Source: DASSUW01 sp963835525 (GTDB lineage: Bacteria > Actinomycetota > Thermoleophilia > Solirubrobacterales > Solirubrobacteraceae). From it: a stretch of 64,000 nt of DNA. Location: positions 310,001 through 374,000 of the forward strand of contig CAWIFM010000009.1 of NCBI GenBank assembly GCA_963835525.1, read 5' to 3'. Below the pieces are notes generated by a model. That model had not been told where the DNA came from. It searched no databases and worked only from the letters and a program-made list of their open reading frames with translations. Position numbers and translations under genes: made by a program. Shown in pieces: positions 46,390 to 54,368 of this stretch. The first letter of the stretch is position 1. Every line of letters starts with the position of its first letter.

Positions 46390-47604
46390 GTGTACCCGCG
46401 GGACTCCTCGGTCGCGGACGGCGTGCTCAGCATCGGCGGCTGCGATGCGCGAGAGCTGGCGCGCGAGTTCGGCACGCCCGCCTACGTCGTGGCGGAAGAC
46501 GATCTCCGTGCCCAGGCGCGCACCTTCACCGAGGTGCTGGGCCGTCTCCACGAGGGCCCCGGCGAGGTCGTCTTCGCCTCCAAGGCCTTCCCCTGCACCG
46601 CCGTCTTGCGCGTCTTCGCCGAGGAGGGCCTCGGCTGCGACGTCGCCTCCGGCGGGGAGCTCCACCTCGCCCTGCGCGCCGGCTACGACCCCGCGCGGCT
46701 CTACCTGCACGGCAACGCCAAGTCCGAGGCCGAGCTGGAGATGGCGCTCGAGGCCGGCGTCGGCACCGTGGTGATCGACAACGAGCACGACGCCGAGCGC
46801 CTGCAGGCGCTGGGCGGCGGGCCGCGCCTGCTGATCCGCGTCGTGCCGGGCGTCGACGCCGACACGCACGAGCACATCCTCACCGGCCAGGCCGGCTCGA
46901 AGTTCGGCATGGCGCCGGACGCCGCGCGCGCCCTCGCGGGCCGGATCGACGTGGCCGGGCTGCACATGCACATCGGGTCGCAGCTGCGCTCGCTCGACCC
47001 GTACCGCAGCGCCGTGGCGGCGCTCGCCCGCGTCGGCGACTTCGAGGTCTACGACCTCGGTGGCGGGCTCGGCGTTCCCTATCTGCCGGGCGACGACGTG
47101 CTCTCGCCGGCCGACTGGGTCACCGGCGTGGTGGCTGCCGCGCACGCCGAGCTGGGGGCCGACTGCTCGCTCGTGCTGGAGCCCGGGCGCGCGCTCGTGG
47201 CCAACGCCGGCGTCACGCTCTACCGCGTCGAGACGGTCAAGCCCGGCGTGGCCGGGGAGCAGATCGTCGCGGTTGACGGCGGCATGTCCGACAATCTGCG
47301 GCCGATGCTCTACGGCGCCCCCTACGACGCCGCGCTCGCGGACCGGATCGGTGCCGGCGGCTCCGCCTGCACGGTGGTCGGCAAGCACTGCGAGTCCGGC
47401 GATGTGCTGGTGCGGGGCGTCGAGCTGCCCGACCCGCGGCCCGGCGACGTGCTCGTCACGCCCGCCACCGGCGCCTACGGACACGCGATGGCGAACAACT
47501 ACAACGGCGTCCCGCGACCGCCGGTGATCTTCTGCTCGGGCGGGGACGCCCGCGTGGTCGTGCGCCGCGAGACCTACGAGGACCTGAGTGACCGAGACGT
47601 TTAA
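46390..47604 (+). CDS. lysA: Diaminopimelate decarboxylase
   Basis: 404 residues. PLP lysine in VVFASKAFPCTAVLRVFAEE (~59), CDVASGGELHLALRAGYDP, LHMHIGSQLRSLDPYR, DLGGGLGVPY, and the active-site Cys in VVGKHCESGDVL. It decarboxylates meso-DAP to lysine. GTG start at 46390, 15 bases after lgt. The 3' end overlaps hom by 17 bases, so lysine and threonine branch genes are transcribed together. Confidence 0.95.
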   Translation: MYPRDSSVADGVLSIGGCDARELAREFGTPAYVVAEDDLRAQARTFTEVLGRLHEGPGEVVFASKAFPCTAVLRVFAEEGLGCDVASGGELHLALRAGYDPARLYLHGNAKSEAELEMALEAGVGTVVIDNEHDAERLQALGGGPRLLIRVVPGVDADTHEHILTGQAGSKFGMAPDAARALAGRIDVAGLHMHIGSQLRSLDPYRSAVAALARVGDFEVYDLGGGLGVPYLPGDDVLSPADWVTGVVAAAHAELGADCSLVLEPGRALVANAGVTLYRVETVKPGVAGEQIVAVDGGMSDNLRPMLYGAPYDAALADRIGAGGSACTVVGKHCESGDVLVRGVELPDPRPGDVLVTPATGAYGHAMANNYNGVPRPPVIFCSGGDARVVVRRETYEDLSDRDV

Positions 47605-48811
47605 GGTCGGCCTGCTGGGCCACGGCACCGTCGGCAAGGCGTTCGCCGAGCTGCTCGCCGACCGCGCCGGCGCCATCCAGCCCATCACCGGCCTGCGGCC
47701 CGAGATCAGCGGCATCCTCACGCGCTCGCGCGGCAGCTTCGAAGAGGTGCTCGAGAGCTCGGACCTGATCGTCGAGCTGATGGGCGGCATCGAGCCCGCG
47801 CGCGACTACGTGCTGCGCGCCATGCGCGCGGGCAAGCACGTGGTGTCGGCCAACAAGCAGCTGCTGTCCCAGCACGGCGAAGAGCTGTGGGCGTGCGCGC
47901 GCGAGCACGGCGTGCAGCTGCGCTTCGAGGGCGCCGTCGCCGGCGTGGTGCCGGTCATCCGGGTGCTGCAGGAGTCGCTCGCCGCCAGCCGCGTCGAGCG
48001 CATCCACGGCATCGTCAACGGCACGACGAACTACATCCTCACCGAGATGGCGAGCCGCGGCCTCTCCTACGACGAGGCGCTCGAGCAGGCGCAGGAGCTC
48101 GGCTACGCGGAGTCCGATCCGACCGACGACGTCACCGGCCGTGACGCCGCCGCCAAGATGGCGATCCTCGCCCGCCTCGCCTTCTCGACCCCGGTCCATC
48201 TCGACCAGGTCGTCTACGAGGGCATCGAGCACCTGACCGGCGAGGACATGGAGTACGCGAAGGAGTTCGGGCTCGGGCTGAAGCTGGTCGGCACCGCGGA
48301 GCGGGTCAACGGCGGCATCAGCGTGCGCGTGCACCCGGCCTTCCTCTACGGCGGGCATCCGCTCGCTTCGATTCACGGGCCGTTCAATGCCGTCACCGTC
48401 GAGTCGGACGAGATCACCGAGGTCACGCTGAGCGGGCCGGGCGCGGGCGGGCCGCAGACGGCGACCGCGGTGCTGGGCGACGTGGTGTCGGCCATGATCC
48501 CGCCCGCCTCGACCCCGGAGACGACCGAGGCGCTGCCGGTGGTCAACGACGTCGAGTCGGCCTTCTACCTGCACCTCGAGGTCGCCGACCGGCCCGGCGT
48601 GCTGGCGCAGGTGGCGGAGCTGCTGGGCATGCAGGGCGCGTCGATCCGGTCGGTGGTGCAGAAGGGCCTGGGCGAGAACGCGCGCCTCGTGCTGATCATG
48701 CATCCGCTGCTGGAGTCGCGCTTCTACGCCGCCGTGCGGCTGATCGGCCAGCTCGACTTCATCCGCTCCGCCCCGCGCGCGATCCGGGTGATCGACGAGG
48801 AGTTCACTTGA
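47588..48811 (+). CDS. hom: Homoserine dehydrogenase with ACT domain
   Basis: 407 residues. NAD(P) motif VGLLGHGTVGKAFAELLADR, VVSANKQLLSQHGEEL, the family signature RIHGIVNGTTNYILTEMASR and LEQAQELGYAESDPTDDVTG. The C-terminal ACT domain (~325-400; VADRPGVLAQVAELLGMQGA) probably gives threonine feedback. GTG start at 47588 lies inside the lysA 3' end; the stop overlaps thrC by 4 bases. Confidence 0.95.
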   Translation: MTETFKVGLLGHGTVGKAFAELLADRAGAIQPITGLRPEISGILTRSRGSFEEVLESSDLIVELMGGIEPARDYVLRAMRAGKHVVSANKQLLSQHGEELWACAREHGVQLRFEGAVAGVVPVIRVLQESLAASRVERIHGIVNGTTNYILTEMASRGLSYDEALEQAQELGYAESDPTDDVTGRDAAAKMAILARLAFSTPVHLDQVVYEGIEHLTGEDMEYAKEFGLGLKLVGTAERVNGGISVRVHPAFLYGGHPLASIHGPFNAVTVESDEITEVTLSGPGAGGPQTATAVLGDVVSAMIPPASTPETTEALPVVNDVESAFYLHLEVADRPGVLAQVAELLGMQGASIRSVVQKGLGENARLVLIMHPLLESRFYAAVRLIGQLDFIRSAPRAIRVIDEEFT

Positions 48812-49818
48812 CCGGGCTGATCGAGCGCTGGCGCGACCGGCTGCCGTTCGGGCCGGACGACCCCGTGGTGTCCTTGTCTGAAGGCTCGACGCCGCTGGTG
48901 CTGGCCGAGCGCGTGTCCGAGCGCGCGGGCTGCGAGGTGTGGCTGAAGCTCGAGGGCGCGAACCCGACCGGCTCGTTCAAGGACCGCGGGATGACGTGCG
49001 CGGTCTCGGCGGCGGTGCGCGAGGGGAGCGAGGCGGTGATCTGCGCCTCGACCGGCAACACGGCGGCCTCCGCGGCCGCCTACGCGGCGCGGGCCGGTCT
49101 GACCGGCGCGGTGATCGTGCCCGAGGGCAAGATCGCCACCGGCAAGCTCGCCCAGGCGCTGATGCACGGCGCGCGCGTGGTGGCCCTGCGCGGGAACTTC
49201 GACGAGGCGCTGCGGCTGGTGCGCGAGCTCGTCCAGCGCCACCCGATCGCCTTGGTGAACTCGGTCAACCCGTACCGGCTGGAGGGGCAGAAGACGGCGG
49301 CGATGGAGGTCGTCGACGAGCTCGGCACGATCGACGCCCTGGCCATCCCGGTCGGCAACGCGGGCAACATCACCGCGTACTGGAAGGGGTTCCAGGAGAT
49401 GGGCGAGGCGCCGATGATGCTCGGCTTCCAGGCCGAGGGCGCGGCGCCGCTCGTGCGTGGCGAGCCGGTGGCGAATCCGGAGACCGTGGCGAGCGCGATC
49501 CGGATCGGCAACCCCGCCCGCTGGGAGGAGGCGATGCAGGCGATGACCGCCTCGCACGGCGCCGTCCGCGCGGTCTCGGACGCCCAGATCCTCGAGGCCT
49601 ACCGCTTCCTGGCCGCGCACGAGGGCGTCTTCTGCGAGCCGGCCTCGGCCACCAGCGTGGCCGGCGTGCTCGTGCATGGCGCTCAGGGGGCAGAGCGGGT
49701 CGTGTGCGTGCTGACGGGCCACGGCCTGAAGGACCCGCAGACGGCGCTCGCCCATGCCGGCTCCGTGGTCCCGTGCGAGCCGGAGATCGACGCCGTCGAG
49801 TCCGCGGTCCTCGGTTGA
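48808..49818 (+). CDS. thrC: Threonine synthase
   Basis: 336 residues, PLP fold type II. Lysine in NPTGSFKDRGMTCAVSAAVR (~55), ICASTGNTAASAAAYAARAG phosphate loop, IPVGNAGNITAYWKGF and FCEPASATSVAGVL. It converts phosphohomoserine to threonine. TTG start at 48808 overlaps the hom stop, and its own stop overlaps thrB. Gene order hom-thrC-thrB is typical of actinobacteria. Confidence 0.95.
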   Translation: MTGLIERWRDRLPFGPDDPVVSLSEGSTPLVLAERVSERAGCEVWLKLEGANPTGSFKDRGMTCAVSAAVREGSEAVICASTGNTAASAAAYAARAGLTGAVIVPEGKIATGKLAQALMHGARVVALRGNFDEALRLVRELVQRHPIALVNSVNPYRLEGQKTAAMEVVDELGTIDALAIPVGNAGNITAYWKGFQEMGEAPMMLGFQAEGAAPLVRGEPVANPETVASAIRIGNPARWEEAMQAMTASHGAVRAVSDAQILEAYRFLAAHEGVFCEPASATSVAGVLVHGAQGAERVVCVLTGHGLKDPQTALAHAGSVVPCEPEIDAVESAVLG

Positions 49819-50654
49819 CGGTCAGCGTTCGCGTGCCCGCGTCGTCGGCCAACCTCGGGCCGGGCTTCGACGTGCTGGCGGCGGCGCTGGGCCTGTGGAT
49901 GGAGCTCGACGTGGAGGAGACGGGCCGGTTCGAAGTACGGACCGACCTGTCGATCGCCCGCGACCGGCGGAACCTGGCGGTGCGGGGCTTCGCGGCGCTC
50001 CGGCCTGTCGACGGGGTGCGCTTCACGATCCGGTCCGACATCCCGCTGTCCGGCGGGCTGGGGACCAGCGCGGCCGCCTACGTGGCAGGGCTCGCCGCGG
50101 CTGATCTGTTGAACGGTGGTGGCGGCGACCTGCTGGCCGAGGCCGTCCGGCTCGAGGGGCATCCGGACAACGTCGCCGCCGCGCTGCTGGGGGGCTTCGT
50201 GATCTGCTCGGGCTCGCATGCGGAGCGGCTGGAGCCGCCGGTTGGCCTGTCGGCGGTGCTCGTGGTGCCCGACCGCGCGGTCCGCACGACGAAGGCGCGG
50301 GCGGCGCTCCCGCCGGAGGTGCCGATGGCCGACGCCGTGTTCAACGTGAGCCGCGCGAGCCTGCTCGTGCTGGGGCTGGCCCGTGGGGATCTGGAGCTGG
50401 TGGCGCGGGGGCTCGAGGATCGGCTGCACCAGCCGCGCCGGGCTTCGCTGTATCCGCGGTCGATGGAGCTGGTGTCGCGGGCTCGGGAGTTGGGCGCGCT
50501 GGGCGCCACGATCTCGGGGGCGGGGCCGACGGTGCTGGTGTGGGTGCGGTCGGATGACGCGTCGGCGGTCGCCGAGCGTCTGGCCTCTGAGGCGGCCGGG
50601 TGGGCGCGGGTGATGGAGCTGCCGTTTGCGGCCGGTGGTGTGGAGGTGGCGTAG
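49815..50654 (+). CDS. thrB: Homoserine kinase
   Basis: 279 residues, GHMP kinase. N-terminal VRVPASSANLGPGFDVLAAA, ATP motif SDIPLSGGLGTSAAAYVAGL (~75-94), GHPDNVAAALLGGFVI, and GATISGAGPTVLVW near the end. TTG start at 49815 overlaps the thrC stop (TTGA). It ends the aspartate-pathway operon; repeat copy E starts 2 bases after the stop. Confidence 0.94.
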   Translation: MTVSVRVPASSANLGPGFDVLAAALGLWMELDVEETGRFEVRTDLSIARDRRNLAVRGFAALRPVDGVRFTIRSDIPLSGGLGTSAAAYVAGLAAADLLNGGGGDLLAEAVRLEGHPDNVAAALLGGFVICSGSHAERLEPPVGLSAVLVVPDRAVRTTKARAALPPEVPMADAVFNVSRASLLVLGLARGDLELVARGLEDRLHQPRRASLYPRSMELVSRARELGALGATISGAGPTVLVWVRSDDASAVAERLASEAAGWARVMELPFAAGGVEVA

Positions 50655-50656
50655 CG

Positions 50657-50922
50657 CCGGCGTTTACCCCGGCTGGGTAGGGGAGCGGCGAGGTCGGCCG
50701 CTGCGGGGAATTTCGTGGAATTCGGCGACGCCGTCGGTCCGTGATTTCACGAAAGTGCTCTAGACGGGGAGTTTCGTGAAATTCGGCGCGGTCGGTGTCC
50801 GCGGATCTCACGAAATGATCCGTCTGGGATCACAACGTGCGATTCGCGCGGCGGCGGGCGACCGAGTTGCACGAAACGTGCCGCATCCCCGCCGCCCTAC
50901 CCAGCAAGCAGTTGACGTTCGC
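50657..50922. repeat. Dispersed intergenic repeat, copy E
   Basis: 266-bp element, largest of the family. Left end CCGGCGTTTACCCCGGCTGG + GTAGGG; right end, reversed, GCGAACGTCAACTGCTTGCT + GGGTAGGG. The interior has two diverged ~61-bp direct repeats (from 50705 and 50766), each opening GGGGA(A/G)TTTCGTG and containing a TTTCACGAAA- or TCTCACGAAA-type inverse, then a third related motif (TTGCACGAAA near 50866). It fills the gap between convergent thrB and the L,D-transpeptidase gene. Confidence 0.85.
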
Positions 50923-51666
50923 TCAGGCCACCACGACGACCGGGGCACCCAGCGGCACTCGTCGCATCAGCACCCGGATGTCGCGGTCATGAGCTCGCAT
51001 GCAGCCCAAAGACGCCGACGTGCCCACGGTCTCCGGGTTAGGCGTGGCGTGGATGGCCAGGCGGTCGCCGCCGGGCCACCCCGGCAGCAGCTTCGTCTGG
51101 TGCCCCGACAACGCCACGGCGCAGCAGCCGTAGGGCGAGTCGGAGTTGCGAGTGCGCAGCCGGTCGGTCACCGCGAAGCGGCCCAAAGGCGTCTCGGTCC
51201 CGGGCCGGCCCACCGCCACCGGCAACCGTCGCAGCACGCGGCGGTCGCGGCGCAGCGTGAGCTCGCGGCGCGAGCGGTCGACGCGGATCCAGACGTTGGT
51301 GCTGCCGAGGCGAGCCGCCGACGCACGGATCCAGCCGTGCTCGCCGTTCGCCAGGTCGGACGCCGTCACGCGCAGCCACCCGTCCCGCCGCGCGGTCACA
51401 GCCAGCACCCGCCGCGAGCCGAACTCGGTGCGCCGTCCGACCCGTGCCAGCACCCGCCCGCCGGGCGAGCCGCGCATCGGCGTGCGCCGCATCACCCGCG
51501 CGGTGAGGAACCGGCCGCGGCGCGGCTTCTCGGCGCGCCGGTCGGCCACGAAGTGCTCGCGAACGTCTTCCTCGGTGCTGGCGTTCGCTTGCGGCGGCGC
51601 CACTTCCGTCGAGCCACCGCAGCCCGCCAGCACCAGGAGCGCGGCGGCTGCGAGTGGCCGGAGCAT
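50923..51666 (-). CDS. L,D-transpeptidase (YkuD) lipoprotein
   Basis: 247 residues. Lipobox signal peptide LRPLAAAALLVLAGC. An SH3-like region (~50-115; MRRTPMRGSPGGRVLARVG) precedes the YkuD domain, with the strand RRELTLRRDRRVLRRLPVAV and the active site AIHATPNPETVGTSASLGCM followed by R (HX~14SxGCMR; Cys~225). It forms 3-3 crosslinks or attaches proteins to the wall. ATG shares a base with the parA-like stop, so it is cotranscribed with it. The stop abuts repeat E. Confidence 0.92.
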   Translation of the reverse strand: MLRPLAAAALLVLAGCGGSTEVAPPQANASTEEDVREHFVADRRAEKPRRGRFLTARVMRRTPMRGSPGGRVLARVGRRTEFGSRRVLAVTARRDGWLRVTASDLANGEHGWIRASAARLGSTNVWIRVDRSRRELTLRRDRRVLRRLPVAVGRPGTETPLGRFAVTDRLRTRNSDSPYGCCAVALSGHQTKLLPGWPGGDRLAIHATPNPETVGTSASLGCMRAHDRDIRVLMRRVPLGAPVVVVA

Positions 51667-52445
51667 CAGCTCGCCAGCAACGGCTTCAGCGCCCGCCTCG
51701 CGTCCCGCAGCCCGATGCGGGCGAGGACCTCGTCGGCCAGCGCGAGGTAGTCCGCCCCGAGGTCGGGCCGGTGGTCGAGGATCGAGAGGCCGCGCTCGGC
51801 CGACTCGGCGTACGCGATCGAGGAGCGGATGATGGTCTCGAACACCTTGTCTCCGTAGTGCTCCTGCAGCTGAGAGTACGCCTCCCGCGAGTGCACGGTT
51901 CGCATGTCGGCGATGTTCATCACCACGCCGAGCCACTCGAGGTCGGGGTTGTAGAACTCCTTCGCCTGCTCGATGACGTCCAACGCGCCCTGCACGCCCT
52001 GCAGCGCGAAGTACTGCGCCTCGGAGGAGATCAGCGCCCAGTCCGCGGCCACCAACCCGTTGATGGTCAGCAGGCCCAGCGCCGGCGGGCAGTCGATCAG
52101 CACGACGTCGTGCTGCTTGCGGGCGTCCTTCAACGCCTTGCGCAGCACCAGCTCCCGCCCCATCTTGCCCGACAGCGAGCGCTCCACCTCGGCCAGGATC
52201 GGCGAGGCGGGCACGATCCCGTCGTGCTCCGCGGCCTTGGCCTTCGCGTCGCCCGACAGCACGTCGGCGATCGTCGGCGACGCGTCAGGCGGTACGTCGA
52301 AGTAGTCGGAGAGGTTGCCCTGCGGGTCCAGGTCGATGGCGAGGACGTCGAGGCCGACGCGCCGGAGCACGTCGGAAAGCGTCCGCACCGCGGTGGTCTT
52401 GCCCGTGCCGCCCTTCAGCGACAGGACTGCGATCGTCTCGGCCAT
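51666..52445 (-). CDS. ParA/Soj-family ATPase
   Basis: 259 residues. Deviant Walker A KGGTGKTTAVRTL (~10-22), switch I IDLDPQGNLSDYF, Walker B VVLIDCPPALGLLTINGLVA, and LEWLGVVMNIADMRTVHSRE. No parB gene is next to it, so this is more likely an orphan ParA/MinD-type positioning ATPase than the chromosomal partition pair. It is flanked by an FHA gene (24 bases upstream in the operon) and the L,D-transpeptidase. Confidence 0.9.
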   Translation of the reverse strand: MAETIAVLSLKGGTGKTTAVRTLSDVLRRVGLDVLAIDLDPQGNLSDYFDVPPDASPTIADVLSGDAKAKAAEHDGIVPASPILAEVERSLSGKMGRELVLRKALKDARKQHDVVLIDCPPALGLLTINGLVAADWALISSEAQYFALQGVQGALDVIEQAKEFYNPDLEWLGVVMNIADMRTVHSREAYSQLQEHYGDKVFETIIRSSIAYAESAERGLSILDHRPDLGADYLALADEVLARIGLRDARRALKPLLAS

Positions 52446-52469
52446 AAGAGGCCGAGCACGATAGCTCAG

Positions 52470-52925
52470 CTAGTCGGCGGCGACTGCGGACTCGCGGGCC
52501 GGTGATCCGACCGTCGCGGTGTCCATGAAATACAACGTATGACGGCCGATCGCCACCTCGTCGCCGTCGGCCAGCGGGCTCCACTCGACGCGCCGCCCGT
52601 TGACGTAGATCCCGTTGAGCGAGCGGTCGTCGAGCACGCGCACGCCCTCGGCCTGATTGACCACCAGCGCATGACGGCGCGACACCGTGGCGTCGTCGAA
52701 CCGCAGGTCGGCGGCCATCGAGCGCCCGATCCGCGTCCACTCGCGCGAGAGCGCCATCACGACGTGCCGGCCGCTCTCCTCGTAGGCGAGGTACTTGCCC
52801 GGCTCGGTCAGGCCGGCGCGGGCGTCCTCGACCCACGACGGGCGCTCACGGCGCGACGGCTCGCCAGCCTCGGCGCCGGTGGGCAGAGCTCCGGTGTTCT
52901 CGACGTCGCTGATCCGCTCTTCCAT
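52470..52925 (-). CDS. FHA domain protein
   Basis: 151 residues. An acidic N-terminal tail containing Thr/Ser (a possible phospho-acceptor) is followed by an FHA domain (~65-140): TRIGRSMAADLRFDDATVSR, RHALVVNQ, DDRSLNGIYVNGRRVEW. ATG at 52925 behind GGCGGAG. First gene of an FHA-parA-L,D-transpeptidase operon, suggesting that the ATPase is linked to Ser/Thr kinase signalling. That link is inference. Confidence 0.88.
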   Translation of the reverse strand: MEERISDVENTGALPTGAEAGEPSRRERPSWVEDARAGLTEPGKYLAYEESGRHVVMALSREWTRIGRSMAADLRFDDATVSRRHALVVNQAEGVRVLDDRSLNGIYVNGRRVEWSPLADGDEVAIGRHTLYFMDTATVGSPARESAVAAD

Positions 52926-53031
52926 GGCTCCGCCTTCCGATCTTAGGGACCGGGTCAATGGAGGTCTCTCGGTGCCCAGCGCGAATCACGTTCAAACCAT
53001 GCTCGCGCTGACCCGCCATAGGAGTCCCCTG

Positions 53032-53256
53032 GTGGAGATCTCGCTCCTCCGCCACAGCGTGGGCGCCCTCAGCGCCCGCCGCCACGACTGCGTTCACTGC
53101 CATCGTACCCCGCTCGTCGGCGAGGTCGTCCACATGTACGACGACCGTCTGGTCTGCGAGTTGTGCCGCCCGCTGCACCGGGAGCCGCCCGCGCGCAGCG
53201 AGCCGGTCCGCTCTCCGGAGCACCTGCGCGCCGTCAGGCCGCGCCCCGCGGCCTGA
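53032..53256 (+). CDS. Small zinc-ribbon protein, unknown function
   Basis: 74 residues: VEISLLRHSVGALSARRHDC then CVHCHRTPLVGEVVHMYDDR and LVCELCRPLHREPP. Two CxxC pairs form a zinc ribbon. GTG at 53032 is chosen because AGGAG lies 7 bases upstream; the ATG at 52999 has no such site. No known partner; 32 bases before the SRPBCC gene. Confidence 0.75.
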   Translation: MEISLLRHSVGALSARRHDCVHCHRTPLVGEVVHMYDDRLVCELCRPLHREPPARSEPVRSPEHLRAVRPRPAA

Positions 53257-53288
53257 ATCGGTCCGCGCGGTCTAGACTTCCGGCCGCC

Positions 53289-53786
53289 GTGGACCCCGTG
53301 ACCGTCAGCGTCAACATCGGCCGGCCGCGCGAAGAGGTGTTCGCGTACCTGTCGGACATCGCGAACCACGCGGAGTTCAGCGACCACTACGTCGAGCAGT
53401 TCCGGCTCACCCGGCTCGACTCCGTGGGCCGCGGGGCCGGCGCGCGCTTCAGGGTGCAGGCCCCGTTCCAGCGCTTCTCATGGTCGGACATGACGTTCTC
53501 GGTGGTCGAGCCGCCGCACCGGATCGTCGCCGTCGGCCGCGGCGGCAAGTTCAACCGGATTCGCACCACGGCGATCTGGACGCTCGACCACGCTCCCGGC
53601 GGCGGGACCGACGTCGAGTACATGATCGAGTCGGAGCCCGCCCTGCCCACCGACCGGCTGGTCGAGGCGCTCAGCGGCCAGCGCCGCTGGTTCAAGCGCA
53701 AGGCCGGCAAGGCGATGAGCCGCCTCCAGTCGATCCTCGAGGAGAACGAGGATCGCGGGGCGCGCGCGACCGTGGGCGGCGTCTAG
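53289..53786 (+). CDS. SRPBCC (START/polyketide cyclase-like) domain protein
   Basis: 165 residues. START-like pattern VTVSVNIGRPREEVFAYLSD IANHAEFSDHYVE, GAGARFRVQAPFQRFSWSDM, and the long C-terminal helix GQRRWFKRKAGKAMSRLQSI. The fold binds hydrophobic ligands. No signal peptide. GTG at 53289 is the likely start; a second GTG occurs three codons later. The lipoprotein gene follows after 12 bases. Confidence 0.88.
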   Translation: MDPVTVSVNIGRPREEVFAYLSDIANHAEFSDHYVEQFRLTRLDSVGRGAGARFRVQAPFQRFSWSDMTFSVVEPPHRIVAVGRGGKFNRIRTTAIWTLDHAPGGGTDVEYMIESEPALPTDRLVEALSGQRRWFKRKAGKAMSRLQSILEENEDRGARATVGGV

Positions 53787-53798
53787 ACTCCGGCTCCG

Positions 53799-54368
53799 AT
53801 GGCGCGCCTGCTTCGCATCGCCCTGGCCACCGCGCTGCTCGCTGTCGTCGCGGCGGGCTGCGGCGCCGAGGAGGAGGAAGGCAGGGTCCAGGTCGCCGAG
53901 ACCGAGGGCATCTACCTCGACGTCAACGGGCTGAAGTACCAGATCGAGATGTCGCGGTACATGAACCCGAGCGACGTCGAGGACAGCGAGTACTTCGTCG
54001 GGCTGCCCGAGGACTCGCCGGCCCCGACCGAGGACGAGATCTACTTCGGCGTCTGGATCCGCGTGCAGAACGTGTCCGAGACCGAGACGCTGCCGGCTGC
54101 CTCGATCTGGGAGATCCACGACACCCAGGACAACGTGTACCGGCCGATCGCGCTCGACACGGACCTCAACCCGTTCGCCTTCATCGCCGTCGACGTGCCG
54201 CCGTTGACCGTGCTGCCGCTCCCCAGCTCGGCCGCCGGCCAGGGGCCGATCCAGGGATCGCTGCTGCTGTTCAAGATCCGCAACGAGTCCTTCCAGAACC
54301 GCCCGCTGGAGCTGAGGTTCCGCAACGGCGGCGGCGGTCAGGAAGGCATCTACGACATCGACGTCTAG
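53799..54368 (+). CDS. Lipoprotein, DUF4352-like beta domain
   Basis: 189 residues. Signal peptide MARLLRIALATALLAVVAAG with Cys21 in the lipobox AAGC. The mature part (GIYLDVNGLKYQIEMSRYMN, DEIYFGVWIRVQNVSETETL, IWEIHDTQDNVYRPIALD) resembles immunoglobulin-like DUF4352 proteins that sense or bind at the cell surface. Family call tentative. It overlaps the convergent PBP gene by 4 bases. Confidence 0.82.
   Translation: MARLLRIALATALLAVVAAGCGAEEEEGRVQVAETEGIYLDVNGLKYQIEMSRYMNPSDVEDSEYFVGLPEDSPAPTEDEIYFGVWIRVQNVSETETLPAASIWEIHDTQDNVYRPIALDTDLNPFAFIAVDVPPLTVLPLPSSAAGQGPIQGSLLLFKIRNESFQNRPLELRFRNGGGGQEGIYDIDV

Noticed and set aside
51666..52445. Chromosomal parA of a parAB partition locus or replication origin
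   Set aside because: No parB, parS-like sites, rnpA, rpmH or gid genes nearby; neighbours are FHA and L,D-transpeptidase genes.
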